Shown: in pieces, positions 9,480 to 19,328 of the stretch | Layout: each line of letters starts with the position of its first letter | How positions within the stretch are numbered: position 1 is the first letter of the stretch | Origin: an uncultured Prevotellaceae bacterium | Lineage (GTDB): Bacteria > Bacteroidota > Bacteroidia > Bacteroidales > Bacteroidaceae | Assembly (NCBI GenBank): GCA_946410305.1 | Contig: CAMJZV010000013.1 | Coordinates: forward strand, 1 to 64,000 | Direction: 5' to 3' | Length of the DNA: 64,000 nucleotides | Translations under genes and position numbers: made by a program | The notes under the pieces: model-generated | Database searches by the model: none | What the model saw: the letters and a program-made list of their open reading frames with translations, nothing else | Told to the model about the DNA's origin: nothing

Positions 9480-11336
9480 ATGAAAACTATTATATTAAAA
9501 TCACTATCAGCAGCCTTGGTTGTAGTTGGCTTGGTCGCATGTTCTGATTTCCTTGATCAGAAGTCATCATCGTCACTTGACAGTAACAACATCTACTCAA
9601 GCTACGAACTTGCCAAAGGTACTATTTCAAACATCTACCAGCAGTTTGGTCAGATGAACTATCGCGCACGCTCTATTTGGTATGGCTACAATACAGATAT
9701 TGAGTATTATAGCGGTTCCGACAAAGGCGATGGCAAGGCTAATCTGGCTACCTATGCTGCACTTCCCACTAACGACCAGTTGAACACGACAGGTACCGAC
9801 CTGTGGGGTATCATGTATACAGCTGTTGAGGACTGTAACCTCGCTATCGAAGGCTTACGTAACAGTAGCATTATTAACGAAGCCAAGATGCAGCAGCTCT
9901 TAGGTGAGGCTCTTACGCTTAGAGCACTCTTCTACATGGATCTTATCAACATGTGGGGCGACATCCCCGCTCGTTTCGAGCCTGTCAACTCTGACAACAT
10001 GTATGTCGCACGTACCAATCGCGACGAAGTCTACAAGCAGCTCATTGCCGACCTTCAGGAGGCTCAAGGAATGGTAGCATGGCCAACAGAGACAGAAGTC
10101 ACCTCTACTGTTGAGCGTGTCAACAAGGCTTTCGTAAAAGGTCTGCTGGCTCGTGTTTGCATGCAGGCTGCCGGCTACGCTCAGCGCATGGATGGCACCA
10201 ACAGTGTAAGTTCTGACGCTGCCTTGTCAAAGGCTACTCTTTACCCCATCGCCCTGCAGGCTTGTAAGGACGTGATGGACGTAGAAGGTAAATACGTAGC
10301 GCTGAAGAGCAACTTCGAGGATGTATGGAACAACAACGGTCTCAGTGGTGATGTTGTTACTGCTGGCAGTGAGTCACTCTTTGAAGTTGGCTATTCTGAC
10401 GGTCCTTCTCTCCGTGGACGTATCATGTACACCTTCGGCATTAAGCACAATAGCGAAGACGTATTCACTACCATGAAACAAGGTAGCCAGGTTGGTCCTA
10501 TGCCTTCTTTCTTCTTTGACTATGCTGTCAAAGACCTCAGAAGAGACGTTACCTGCTGTCCTTTCTATTGGAACAAGGGCGTTCAGGAAGCCCGTTCGCT
10601 GAAGAACTGGAGCTTTGGAAAACTGCGCTATGAGTGGACCAACCGCCTCATCCCCTCTGGTAACGATGATGGTATCAACAAGATGTACATGCGCTATGCA
10701 GACATCATCCTGATGCGTGCAGAGTTGGAGAACGAGCTTAACGGACCTGCTGCTGCCGCTCCTTATCTGACCAAAATTCGCAACCGTGCGTTTGCAAGCA
10801 CAGACCGTTCAACAAACGTAACCGACTATGTTGCAGCAGTATCTGCCAGCAAAGACGACATGTTCAAAGCGATTGTTGACGAGCGTGCCTATGAGTTTGC
10901 CGGTGAGTTTATCCGTAAGGCAGACCTTATCCGCTGGGGATTGCTGAAGAGCAAGATGGACGAGTCAAAGGCCAAGATGACTGCATTGTGCAATCTGACG
11001 GACTATGATGCCAATCACCCATACAGCAAACTCTCTGGCCACCTGTATTACAAGATGAGCGACTACAACTGGTCAAGAGGAGAGTCAAAGAATGTGGCAG
11101 CAAATGCCAAGCTAAACTTCTACGGTCTGAACTATGGTGAACTGGATATTGATCCAGAAGGTTACAATGAATATACTGACAGCAATGGCAATGCCTCTAC
11201 ATGGATTAAGGCCACTTCTCTTGACGATGTCATCAACTACATCTACATCAACGATCCTGACAAGCGTCAGTACTGGCCGATATTCAATGTCAATCTGAAC
11301 GACAACCCAAGTTTGGAGAACTACTCTTGGTATTGA
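9480..11336 (+). CDS. SusD-like surface glycan-binding lipoprotein
   Basis: Partner of the SusC upstream; binds the oligosaccharide at the cell surface and delivers it to the transporter. 618 residues with a lipoprotein signal peptide (lipobox LVAC, Cys21) followed by SDFLDQKSSS, the classic SusD N-terminus. Typical SusD landmarks follow: an alpha-helical TPR-like N-terminal half (LGEALTLRALFYMDLINMWGD) and the C-terminal RYADIILMRAE and DERAYEFAGE motifs. The C-terminus ENYSWY is usual for the family. It lies 13 bases after susC and 27 bases before the next gene. Confidence 0.95.
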   Translation: MKTIILKSLSAALVVVGLVACSDFLDQKSSSSLDSNNIYSSYELAKGTISNIYQQFGQMNYRARSIWYGYNTDIEYYSGSDKGDGKANLATYAALPTNDQLNTTGTDLWGIMYTAVEDCNLAIEGLRNSSIINEAKMQQLLGEALTLRALFYMDLINMWGDIPARFEPVNSDNMYVARTNRDEVYKQLIADLQEAQGMVAWPTETEVTSTVERVNKAFVKGLLARVCMQAAGYAQRMDGTNSVSSDAALSKATLYPIALQACKDVMDVEGKYVALKSNFEDVWNNNGLSGDVVTAGSESLFEVGYSDGPSLRGRIMYTFGIKHNSEDVFTTMKQGSQVGPMPSFFFDYAVKDLRRDVTCCPFYWNKGVQEARSLKNWSFGKLRYEWTNRLIPSGNDDGINKMYMRYADIILMRAELENELNGPAAAAPYLTKIRNRAFASTDRSTNVTDYVAAVSASKDDMFKAIVDERAYEFAGEFIRKADLIRWGLLKSKMDESKAKMTALCNLTDYDANHPYSKLSGHLYYKMSDYNWSRGESKNVAANAKLNFYGLNYGELDIDPEGYNEYTDSNGNASTWIKATSLDDVINYIYINDPDKRQYWPIFNVNLNDNPSLENYSWY

Positions 11337-11363
11337 TTAACAAACTAAATCTTACAGACAATT

Positions 11364-12953
11364 ATGAAGAAATATATAAATCACCTCATGGCTGCTGCTG
11401 TCATTGCCACCTGTGGCGCACTGACAACATCGTGTAGCGACCCTGAAGATGTACAAGCCTTGACACTTGACAGAGTATTGTCACCGACAGGCATCTCCGC
11501 CCGTGTCAGCGAGAATCTGAACATCATCGTCTCATGGGACGAGATGAATGGTGCCACAGGCTATGAAGTAGAAGGATACATTGACGCTCCTGACTACGGT
11601 ACACGTACTCCTGACTACACGGCCACCAAGAAGAATCCTATTGACACGCTGAAGAATCTGATTGGTGAGACCACCTATTATATTCGTGTCCGTGCCATTG
11701 ACGGCAACAATGCTGGTCGCTCATCCAAGTGGGTTGAGATTGATCGCACGACGGGTGCCGAGCAAAACATGAACAAGGCAAAGGCTGCCGACATTACAAG
11801 TACCTCTGTAACCGTTCATTGGACTGCTGGTATTCAGGCCGATAAACTGATTGCCACTCCAACATCTGCAGGAAGCAGTGCTGTAGAGGTAGAGAAGGCC
11901 CTGACTGCTGAGGAGATTGCAAATGGTTCTGCTACTATCAGCGGCTTGGTTCCAGAGACCAACTATAAGGTTTCCTTGAAGTTTGGTGACAAGACTCGTG
12001 GCTACACCAGCATCAAGACGAATATTGATTTCAGTGATGCAACTGTTCTGACTGCTGATGGCGATTGGGTAAATGCTATCCAAGATGCTGCCGCAGGCAC
12101 TAAGTTCGCATTAGCTCCTGGTACCTATACCCTGACCGATGCCAAGCTGAAGATTAACAACAGCGTCATCATCGGTGCACAGAGCTCTGCAGATCTTCCT
12201 GTACTGAACACTTGTATCCAGGTTTACGGTGGTGCCTCTCTGTACCTTTATCAGGTAGTTCTTGACGGTACAGATACTGACGGTGCACAAGCTATCGACT
12301 ACAAAGAAGAGGGCTCATTTGGAGCATTGAACATTGATGGTTGTGAGATCCGCAACTATACCAAGGGATTCTACTACGTCAATGTAGCTGCTGCTATCAC
12401 AAGTGTTACCATCAACAACAGTATCATTCACGACATTATCTGTGATGGTGGTGACATGTTCGACTGCCGCAAAGGCTACATTGCTGAATTCAAACTGACC
12501 AACAGCACCATTTATAACAGTGCTCTCAAGCGTGATGTATTCCGCATGGATGATGCATCTTCTGCACTGGGTGGCGCTCCCGTATACACGGTTGACCATA
12601 ACACATTCTATAATGTGGGTAGCGGCGAAGCCAAGTATCGTATTTTCTACATACGCTATGCCGGCAACACTGTAACATTCACCAACAATGTCGTTAGCGG
12701 TTTCAACAACTTGCGCGGTTTTGCCAATACAGCAGCAACAGATGCCAACCCGACGCTGAAGAACAACTACTATTTCAATACCAAGAACCTGCTTTCAAAG
12801 GATGAGGCGAACACTGAGACTCCTCTCTGGTATGACTCAGAAAACGGTAAAGAACTGACAGAGGACCCATTTGAGAATGCTGCCGAGTTCAACTTCTACC
12901 TCAACACTGAGTTGCTACGCAGTTACGAGACTGGTGACCCACGCTGGTATTAA
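11364..12953 (+). CDS. DUF4957/DUF5123-like surface lipoprotein of the pectin locus
   Basis: 529 residues. A lipoprotein signal peptide (TTSCSD, Cys24) is followed by two fibronectin-III-like domains (about 36-130 and 135-215) and a right-handed beta-helix-like region (about 220-525) of the DUF4957/DUF5123 type: LAPGTYTL, repeated NNSIIHDI-like turns, then NNVVSGFNNLRGFAN. In Bacteroidota this architecture is usual next to susC/susD in pectin loci, where such proteins are thought to bind pectin at the surface. I see no catalytic signature that would make it a proven lyase. It is the third gene of the susC operon, and a strong terminator follows. Confidence 0.8.
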   Translation: MKKYINHLMAAAVIATCGALTTSCSDPEDVQALTLDRVLSPTGISARVSENLNIIVSWDEMNGATGYEVEGYIDAPDYGTRTPDYTATKKNPIDTLKNLIGETTYYIRVRAIDGNNAGRSSKWVEIDRTTGAEQNMNKAKAADITSTSVTVHWTAGIQADKLIATPTSAGSSAVEVEKALTAEEIANGSATISGLVPETNYKVSLKFGDKTRGYTSIKTNIDFSDATVLTADGDWVNAIQDAAAGTKFALAPGTYTLTDAKLKINNSVIIGAQSSADLPVLNTCIQVYGGASLYLYQVVLDGTDTDGAQAIDYKEEGSFGALNIDGCEIRNYTKGFYYVNVAAAITSVTINNSIIHDIICDGGDMFDCRKGYIAEFKLTNSTIYNSALKRDVFRMDDASSALGGAPVYTVDHNTFYNVGSGEAKYRIFYIRYAGNTVTFTNNVVSGFNNLRGFANTAATDANPTLKNNYYFNTKNLLSKDEANTETPLWYDSENGKELTEDPFENAAEFNFYLNTELLRSYETGDPRWY

Positions 12954-12978
12954 TAGTATTACAGTCTATTACTAAACA

Positions 12979-13015
12979 GGAACGGCTCATGGTGAGCCGT
13001 TCCGTTTTCTTTCCC
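12979..13015 (+). terminator. Intrinsic terminator of the susC-susD operon
   Basis: GGAACGGCTCA pairs with TGAGCCGTTCC around a 3-base loop and is followed by a T-rich tail. The pectate lyase gene starts only 23 bases later. Confidence 0.85.
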
Positions 13016-13037
13016 GTCAAAGCAAACAAACTAAAAA

Positions 13038-14567
13038 ATGAGACATCTGACAACAATCTATGTTACAGTCCTTACTGCCGTTATGATAGCATGTGGAGGA
13101 GATGACAATGCCACTGCAGACTCTGGAAAGAGTGGCGGTGGTAATCAGTCTGGCAAATTGCCGACATACATATCTACCCGTCAACTGGCATTCCCTGGTG
13201 CAGACGGTAGCGCAAGCACCATAAGCGGTGGAGCTGATGGCGATGTGTATCTTGTCACCAGTCTGGAAGATGACTACAGTACGGGCACACTCAGAAATGC
13301 CTTGGTTTCCGGCAATCGTACCATCGTCTTTGCTGTTGGTGGACAGATTAACCTGAAGAGCAAGCTGAATATCTCAGGCGAGAACATCACTATTGCGGGA
13401 CAGACGGCACCAGGCGACGGAATTACCATTGCAGGCTATCCCGTATTCATCAAGGGCAACAACATCATCCTACGCTACCTGCGCTTCCGCATGGGTGACC
13501 AGAATGGGGACAAAGATAACTTCGATGCTGAAGATGGTGATGCGTTGGGTGCTAAAGACGGAGGCAATATCATGATAGATCACTGTTCTATCTCATGGAG
13601 TACCGATGAGTGTGCATCGTTCTCGCGTGTCAAGAACTTCACCATGCAGTACTGTATCATCTCGGAGAGTTTGAGACAGTCAGTACACGTCAAGGGCAAC
13701 CACGGCTATGGTGGCATCTGGGGTGGCAGGAACGCTGCCTACCACCACAACCTGCTGGCACACCACGACTCGCGTAATCCGCGTTTCGACCACCAATATG
13801 TCGGCCATGAATATCTTGGTCCTATCGACTATATCAACAATGTGGTCTATGACTGGGGCGGCAACAGTACTTATGGTGGCGAGACAGCTTCGGAATCCAA
13901 ACTGTTCCATATCAACATGATGGGTAACTACTACAAGGCTGGTCCCAGCACCAGCAGTGGCAGCAAGAACCGACTGATGCAACTGACCTCCCTCTGCGAG
14001 AACTGTAACAAGTATGTTGGTCAAGCGGGAAAGAACGCCTACCCTGCCATGTTGTTTATTGACGACAATAAGGTGAATGGTACAGAAGCCACATGGAGTA
14101 ACATTCATCAAGACTCCAAGGAGACACGTGACACCAAGACGATGAGTAAACTCAACAGCCGTTGGATGGAGGATCTGGCTACGGTGACATTCGTGGAGTC
14201 GGCAGACAATGCCTATAACACGGTGCTGACATACGCTGGTGCGTCACTAAAGCGCGACGCTGTAGACCTGCGCATCACTAATGATGTCAAAAATGGTACT
14301 GGTAGTCTGATTAATGCAGTCAGTGATACGCCTGGCTATCCCACCCTCGATGCAGGCACCACTATCACCGATACAGACAAGGACGGCATGCCCGATGAAT
14401 GGGAAATGGAACAAATGAAAGCTTTAGGTGTAACGAACAAATCCATCAATGAGTTCAAGCCAAACGCCTACAACTTAACAGCTAAATACACCAATCTGGA
14501 AGTCTATATGAACTCATTGGTAACAGGTACTTTCCCAACAGGAGCTAAGGCAACGGAAATAAAGTGA
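13038..14567 (+). CDS. Pectate lyase lipoprotein (PL1 family)
   Basis: Predicted to cleave de-esterified homogalacturonan by beta-elimination. 509 residues, with a short lipoprotein signal peptide (MIACGG, Cys19), so probably anchored to the membrane. The PL1 beta-helix covers about residues 45-430, with ITIAGQTAPGDGITIAG, IILRYLRFRMGD, IMIDHCSISWSTDE and the Asn/His-rich turn AYHHNLLAHHDSRNPR, all characteristic of Bacteroidota PL1 lyases. A calcium-binding-type segment DTDKDGMPDEWE lies near residue 448. It follows the operon terminator directly and I see no clear promoter of its own, so expression may rely on read-through. Confidence 0.9.
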   Translation: MRHLTTIYVTVLTAVMIACGGDDNATADSGKSGGGNQSGKLPTYISTRQLAFPGADGSASTISGGADGDVYLVTSLEDDYSTGTLRNALVSGNRTIVFAVGGQINLKSKLNISGENITIAGQTAPGDGITIAGYPVFIKGNNIILRYLRFRMGDQNGDKDNFDAEDGDALGAKDGGNIMIDHCSISWSTDECASFSRVKNFTMQYCIISESLRQSVHVKGNHGYGGIWGGRNAAYHHNLLAHHDSRNPRFDHQYVGHEYLGPIDYINNVVYDWGGNSTYGGETASESKLFHINMMGNYYKAGPSTSSGSKNRLMQLTSLCENCNKYVGQAGKNAYPAMLFIDDNKVNGTEATWSNIHQDSKETRDTKTMSKLNSRWMEDLATVTFVESADNAYNTVLTYAGASLKRDAVDLRITNDVKNGTGSLINAVSDTPGYPTLDAGTTITDTDKDGMPDEWEMEQMKALGVTNKSINEFKPNAYNLTAKYTNLEVYMNSLVTGTFPTGAKATEIK

Positions 14568-14602
14568 CACAGCATTATCTCATCACTTTTCCTACACGAT
14601 TG

Positions 14603-14634
14603 TTTGGCAAATACGGAAATAGTTCGTATCTTTG
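14603..14634 (+). promoter_or_regulatory. Promoter of the GH3 gene
   Basis: TTTG (14603-14606), 20 bases, then TATCTTTG (14627-14634), 48 bases before the ATG. Confidence 0.8.
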
Positions 14635-14682
14635 CAGAAAGAACAAATCATACTACTAAGCAACCAATAACAACACAAAACT

Positions 14683-17265
14683 ATGCGTAAACTAATCCTT
14701 ATGTTACTCATAGCATGCGCTGTAGCCGTAAACGCACAGGTGCTGCCCTACCAGAATCCAGAGCTAAGTGCTGAGCAGCGTGCTGACGACTTGTTAGGAC
14801 GTCTGACATTAGAAGAGAAGACCAAGCTGATGATGGACACGTCGCCAGCTATTTCACGTCTGGGCATCCCTCAGTTCCAATGGTGGAATGAAGCGCTGCA
14901 CGGCGTAGGACGTAACGGTTTCAGCACCGTATTCCCCATCACTATGCTGATGGCTGCTTCATGGGACGATGCCCTACTCTATCAGGTCTTCACTGCCGTC
15001 AGTGACGAGGCACGTGCCAAGAACCAAGAGGCCAAGAAGAGCGGCAAGGTCCAGCGCTATCAGGGTTTGTCATTCTGGACACCCAATATCAACATCTTCC
15101 GTGACCCACGCTGGGGACGTGGCCAGGAGACTTACGGCGAAGACCCTTATCTTACCGAGCGTATGGGGTTGGCAGTGGTGAACGGTCTACAAGGCCAAGA
15201 CTACGCTAATGGCCAACAGCTAACTGCCAAGAGCAAATACAAGAAACTCTTGGCCTGTGCCAAGCACTTTGCCGTACATAGCGGACCAGAATGGAACCGC
15301 CATGTGTTCGACGTGCAGCAGTTGCCAGAGCGCGACCTTTGGGAGACCTATCTGCCTGCCTTCAAGGCACTGGTACAGAAAGGCAACGTAGCTGAGGTGA
15401 TGTGTGCCTACCAGCGCATCGATGGTGATCCCTGTTGTGGCAATGCCCGCTACGAGCAGCATATCCTACGTGACGAATGGGGATTCCAAGGTCTTATCAC
15501 TAGCGACTGCGGAGCCATCCGCGACTTTCTGCCACGCTGGCACAACGTTTCGAAAGACGGTGCCGCAGCATCGGCAAAGGCCGTACTCAGCGGTACCGAC
15601 GTAGAGTGTGGTTCAGAATACAGAAACCTGCCAGAGGCCGTACGCCGTGGTGACATCAGCGAGAAACAGATGGACACCAGTCTGCGCCGCCTGCTCATAG
15701 CCCGCTTTGAGTTGGGTGACTTCGACTCCGACGATATGGTAGAGTGGACGAAGATCCCATCATCGGTCATCGCCTCTAAAGAGCACAAGCAGTTAGCCCT
15801 ACAGATGGCCCGTGAAGGCATTGTACTGCTGAAGAATGACGGCGTACTGCCATTGACTGTTAGCCAAAAGCCAATTGCCGTTATGGGGCCCAACGCCAAC
15901 GACTCTGTCATGATGTGGGGCAACTACAGTGGCTACCCCACACAGACCATTACCGTGCTGCAAGGCCTCAGCCAGCAAATCCCGACCAAATACATTCAGG
16001 GCTGTGGACTAGCTACCGGCGAGGTCTATGAAAGTCTGTTCCACCTGCTGCGCACCACCAGTGGTGCACAGGGCATGGAGGCAACCTATTGGAACAACAC
16101 CCGCCAGTCTGGAACACCTGTCGCCAACGTCACTATGGCCAACGCCATCCACCTCAACAATGGCGGCAATACCGTCTTTGCGCCAGGTGTAGCTCTTGAG
16201 AACTTTTCAGCTACCTACGACGGCATACTGACCGCACCCCAGGATGAGACACTCTTCCTGCGTGTTGGAGCCGACGACCGTATACGCGTCATCGTCAATG
16301 GCGACACGCTGGTCAACATTCTGCGAGGTCGTCAGCGCATCCAGGAGGCGACCCCCACCCTGACCGTCAAGAAGGGCGAGAGCTACCGCATCCATATCGA
16401 CTATGTACAGGATGCAGATATGGCTGAACTGATGTTTGACGTATGCAGGAAGATGACGCCTACTCGCGAGCAACTGCTGGCACAGCTCAACGGCATAGAG
16501 ACGGTGGTCTTCGTTGGCGGTATCTCACCTCGCGTAGAGGGTGAGGAGATGAAGGTCGACCTGCCAGGTTTCAAGGGCGGCGACCGTACAGACATTGAGT
16601 TGCCACAGGTACAGCGCGACATGCTGCGCATGCTGCATGAGGCTGGCAAGAAGGTCATCTTCGTCAACTGTTCAGGAGGTGCCATGGCACTGGTTCCTGA
16701 ACTGGAGACCTGTAATGCCATCGTACAGGCATGGTATGGTGGTGAGCGTGGCGGTGAGGCCCTCGCCGAGGTGCTGACAGGTCAGTACAATCCTAGTGGC
16801 AAGTTGCCTGTGACATTCTATCGCAGCGTCAACGACTTGCCCGACTTCCTGGACTACACCATGACGAACCGCACCTACCGCTACTTCCGTGGCGAGGCAC
16901 TGTTCCCCTTTGGCTACGGCCTGAGTTATACCACGTTTGACATCAGCAAGCCCGTTTATAAAAAGAATAAGGTACGCGTAAATATTAAGAACACCGGCGA
17001 CAAAGAAGGTACCGAAGTACTACAGGTCTATATCCGTCGCATCGACGATGCTGAAGGACCACTAAAGACCCTGCGAGCCTATCAGCGCGTGCAGTTGAAA
17101 GCTGGTGAGAGCAAGACGGTCGACATTGATTTCCCCCGCGACCGCTTTGAAGGTTGGGACACACAGACCAATACCATGCGTGTCGTACCAGGTAAGTACG
17201 AGCTGATGGTTGGTTCGTCAAGTGCAGATAGCGACCTAAAGAAAACGACGATGACCATCAAATAG
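14683..17265 (+). CDS. GH3 glycosidase with PA14 insertion (beta-xylosidase-like)
   Basis: Predicted periplasmic exo-glycosidase acting on oligosaccharides released from pectin or xylan side chains. 860 residues, signal peptide to about residue 19 (VNAQ). The GH3 N-terminal barrel contains VMCAYQRIDGDPCCGN and LITSDCGAI; D275 in SDCGAI is the expected nucleophile, and this sequence form is typical of plant-type GH3 beta-xylosidases. A PA14-like domain (about 465-590) is inserted in the second domain, and a fibronectin-III-like domain ends the protein. Beta-xylosidase is the best guess; beta-glucosidase or alpha-arabinofuranosidase are alternatives. The stop overlaps the convergent S4 gene by 8 bases. 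Confidence 0.88.
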   Translation: MRKLILMLLIACAVAVNAQVLPYQNPELSAEQRADDLLGRLTLEEKTKLMMDTSPAISRLGIPQFQWWNEALHGVGRNGFSTVFPITMLMAASWDDALLYQVFTAVSDEARAKNQEAKKSGKVQRYQGLSFWTPNINIFRDPRWGRGQETYGEDPYLTERMGLAVVNGLQGQDYANGQQLTAKSKYKKLLACAKHFAVHSGPEWNRHVFDVQQLPERDLWETYLPAFKALVQKGNVAEVMCAYQRIDGDPCCGNARYEQHILRDEWGFQGLITSDCGAIRDFLPRWHNVSKDGAAASAKAVLSGTDVECGSEYRNLPEAVRRGDISEKQMDTSLRRLLIARFELGDFDSDDMVEWTKIPSSVIASKEHKQLALQMAREGIVLLKNDGVLPLTVSQKPIAVMGPNANDSVMMWGNYSGYPTQTITVLQGLSQQIPTKYIQGCGLATGEVYESLFHLLRTTSGAQGMEATYWNNTRQSGTPVANVTMANAIHLNNGGNTVFAPGVALENFSATYDGILTAPQDETLFLRVGADDRIRVIVNGDTLVNILRGRQRIQEATPTLTVKKGESYRIHIDYVQDADMAELMFDVCRKMTPTREQLLAQLNGIETVVFVGGISPRVEGEEMKVDLPGFKGGDRTDIELPQVQRDMLRMLHEAGKKVIFVNCSGGAMALVPELETCNAIVQAWYGGERGGEALAEVLTGQYNPSGKLPVTFYRSVNDLPDFLDYTMTNRTYRYFRGEALFPFGYGLSYTTFDISKPVYKKNKVRVNIKNTGDKEGTEVLQVYIRRIDDAEGPLKTLRAYQRVQLKAGESKTVDIDFPRDRFEGWDTQTNTMRVVPGKYELMVGSSSADSDLKKTTMTIK

Positions 17266-17686
17266 TGTCATCGTCGTCATCCCAGTCAAAGTCATCAAAA
17301 TCTCCCTCCAGTGATGGACCTACAAACTCGTCCAGTGCACGGCGTTCCTTCTTCGTGGGGCGCCCAGTGCCACGCTGGCGGTTGATGAAGCCACTGATGC
17401 GATTCATCTCCAGCAGTTCGTACTGGTCGGCAGGTGTTACATTCTCATAAACCTCTGGAATGAGTTTGGCACCGACTCGCTGTTCGATGGTCTGAAGGAT
17501 CTTGAACGAGTAGGTCACGGGCGGCTTGCGCACACTGACCACCTCGCCCACCTTCACCATGCGCGACGGTTTGACGTTGACACCCTGTATGGTGACACGC
17601 CCGTTCTTGATGGCATCAGCAGCGATGCTACGCGTCTTGAAGATGCGTGCTGCCCATAGCCACTTGTCGATTCGAGCTTCGTTCAT
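17258..17686 (-). CDS. hslR: S4-domain RNA-binding protein (HslR/Hsp15-like)
   Basis: 142 residues. The S4 fold begins at the N-terminus with RIDKWLWAARIFKTRS and continues through GRVTIQGVNVKPS, the same arrangement as Hsp15, which binds stalled 50S subunits carrying peptidyl-tRNA. The C-terminus is very acidic (DDFDWDDDDDTI). Its start overlaps the stop of pth by four bases (ATGA), so the two are translationally coupled. A ribosome-rescue role is consistent with pth, which also acts on peptidyl-tRNA. The gene symbol follows the E. coli homologue. Confidence 0.85.
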   Translation of the reverse strand: MNEARIDKWLWAARIFKTRSIAADAIKNGRVTIQGVNVKPSRMVKVGEVVSVRKPPVTYSFKILQTIEQRVGAKLIPEVYENVTPADQYELLEMNRISGFINRQRGTGRPTKKERRALDEFVGPSLEGDFDDFDWDDDDDTI

Positions 17687-18258
17687 TTCCCCTTTCCTAG
17701 TTTATTATACTGATTCATCGTGATGTCAATACCAGCCAAGACAAAACTCTTAATAATATCGACACCGAGATTAATGGCAGGCTGTAACTTCTCCAGTTCC
17801 TCGGCAGGAAACTTGCCAAGCACGTGGTCTATCTGCATACCAATGGGATAGTCGTTACCAATGCCCATACGCAGACGAGCATAGTTCTGACCTATCAACT
17901 GCTGGATATGACCCAATCCGTTATGACCTCCATTGCTACCGTTGGCCTTCAGACGGAACTGTCCCACGGGAATAGCAACGTCGTCGCTGATAACCAGCAG
18001 ACGGCTCTGCTCGATATTCTCCTTGTTCAGCCAATAGCGTACAGCATTACCACTGAGGTTCATAAACGTAGTGGGCTTCAGCAGAAAGACCTTACGGCCC
18101 TTCAACGAGGTTTCTGCCACATAGCCATAGCGTTTGTCCTCAAAAACGATATTGGACGCCTTAGCAAAAGCGTCCAATACCATAAATCCAGTGTTGTGGC
18201 GGGTCTCAGCGTATTCGTCGCCAGGATTACCCAAGCCAACAATTAAGTACTTGTCCAT
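17683..18258 (-). CDS. pth: Peptidyl-tRNA hydrolase
   Basis: Cleaves peptidyl-tRNA released from stalled ribosomes, in the cytoplasm. 191 residues, normal length. The family N-terminus KYLIVGLGNPGDEYAETRHN holds the catalytic His (TRHNTGF). The conserved FLLKPTTFMNLSG and VISDDVAIP segments and the GSNGGHNGL motif all follow in order. Located between the L25 gene and the S4 gene on the same strand; a 148-bp gap full of short repeats separates it from L25. Confidence 0.97.
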   Translation of the reverse strand: MDKYLIVGLGNPGDEYAETRHNTGFMVLDAFAKASNIVFEDKRYGYVAETSLKGRKVFLLKPTTFMNLSGNAVRYWLNKENIEQSRLLVISDDVAIPVGQFRLKANGSNGGHNGLGHIQQLIGQNYARLRMGIGNDYPIGMQIDHVLGKFPAEELEKLQPAINLGVDIIKSFVLAGIDITMNQYNKLGKGK

Positions 18259-18406
18259 TCTGTATGTTGAATGTTGACTGTTGAATGTTGAATGATTCTC
18301 GCTTCGCTGCGATGATTGAATGTAGAATTATAATTATTCATTCTTCATTGAGAATCGGCAAAGCCCACCATTCCTCATTCCTCATTCGTCATTCTTCATT
18401 TAACTC
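18259..18406. repeat. Intergenic short tandem repeats (TGTTGAA and CATTCCT types)
   Basis: The pth side carries several copies of a TGTTGAA-like heptamer, and the L25 side carries CATTCTT/CATTCCT/CATTCGT units of about 7-9 bases. The same GAATGTAGAA and GTTGAATG words recur inside the TPR-AraC coding sequence near 47235-47275. Confidence 0.7.
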
Positions 18407-19006
18407 TTACTCAGCCTCAGCAGAGGCAGCAGCTGAACGAGAAGCACGAGTAGCCTTGACAGAGCATACGATAACCTCCTTAGGAGTAACAATCTCCAAG
18501 CCCTCGAAGCTCAGTGAGCCAACCTTGATAGCCTTACCCAGCTGCAGCTCGGTAACGTCGATGTCCAACTTCTCAGGAATCTGCTTGTAAGGAGCGCGAA
18601 CGTCAATCTTACGGATAGAGAGGTTTAGACGACCACCATCACGTACACCCTGAGCGTGACCTACGATGTTAACAGGAATACCAACAGTGATAGCCTTAGT
18701 CTCGTTGATCTCGAAGAAGTCAGCGTGCAGCAGAGCATCCGTTGTGGGGTGGAACTGCAGCTCCTTCATGATAGCCTTGTGCTCAGTACCGTCGATGTTC
18801 AGGTTTACAACATATACGTGGGGAGTGTAGACAGCCTTGCGGAGCTCAGCCATAGAAGCTGAGAAAGCAAATGCCTCGGGCAGACCGTTCTCACCCTTCT
18901 TCTCACCATACAAATTACAGGGAACCAGACCCTCCTTACGAAGCAGCTTAGAGGCCTTCTTGCCTGTGTCGGTGCGCTTCTGACCGTTTACGTTAATTTC
19001 TTTCAT
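18407..19006 (-). CDS. rplY: 50S ribosomal protein L25 / general stress protein Ctc
   Basis: Binds 5S rRNA in the large subunit. 199 residues: an N-terminal L25 domain (about 1-95, starting MKEINVNGQKRTDTGKKASK) followed by the TL5-type C-terminal domain, the long form found in many bacteria. The tail is alanine- and glutamate-rich (SAAASAEAE). It has its own promoter (-7 box at 19080-19087, minus strand). Confidence 0.96.
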   Translation of the reverse strand: MKEINVNGQKRTDTGKKASKLLRKEGLVPCNLYGEKKGENGLPEAFAFSASMAELRKAVYTPHVYVVNLNIDGTEHKAIMKELQFHPTTDALLHADFFEINETKAITVGIPVNIVGHAQGVRDGGRLNLSIRKIDVRAPYKQIPEKLDIDVTELQLGKAIKVGSLSFEGLEIVTPKEVIVCSVKATRASRSAAASAEAE

Positions 19007-19079
19007 TTTTAATAATGTGTTACTCTAAAATTAAGTTTGTTGCGCTTAATCCACCATCACACGATGCGAAAAGCGGCTG

Positions 19080-19087
19080 CAAAGGTA
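19080..19087 (-). promoter_or_regulatory. -7 box of rplY
   Basis: TACCTTTG on the minus strand, 73 bases before the start codon. Confidence 0.7.
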
Positions 19088-19135
19088 CTCTTTTTTTTGC
19101 TAACCGCCAAAGAATTTCCTTTTTTTCTTTATATA

Positions 19136-19190
19136 TACCTATGAAATAGGTGCCTCGTGGGGCTTCTTTGCTGTTCACGGCACGGCACCT
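19136..19190. other. Two mutually exclusive inverted repeats between rplY and the subtilase gene
   Basis: ACCTAT-gaa-ATAGGT overlaps AGGTGCC, which can instead pair with GGCACCT 29 bases downstream. No gene lies in this 322-base gap apart from the two promoters. Whether the segment is transcribed is not clear. Confidence 0.4.
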
Positions 19191-19269
19191 GAAAGCAGAA
19201 GCATAAAGAATTGTCTCGTGGTTAACATTTTTTTTAGCGAAACGATGACATGTTATAAAAAAATTCCCT

Positions 19270-19277
19270 TACCTTTG
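19270..19277 (+). promoter_or_regulatory. -7 box of the subtilase gene
   Basis: TACCTTTG, 51 bases before the ATG at 19329. Confidence 0.65.
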
Positions 19278-19328
19278 TCTTCAAGTTGTGAACTAATTGT
19301 GTTTTCTGATATATAAAACAATCTGAAT

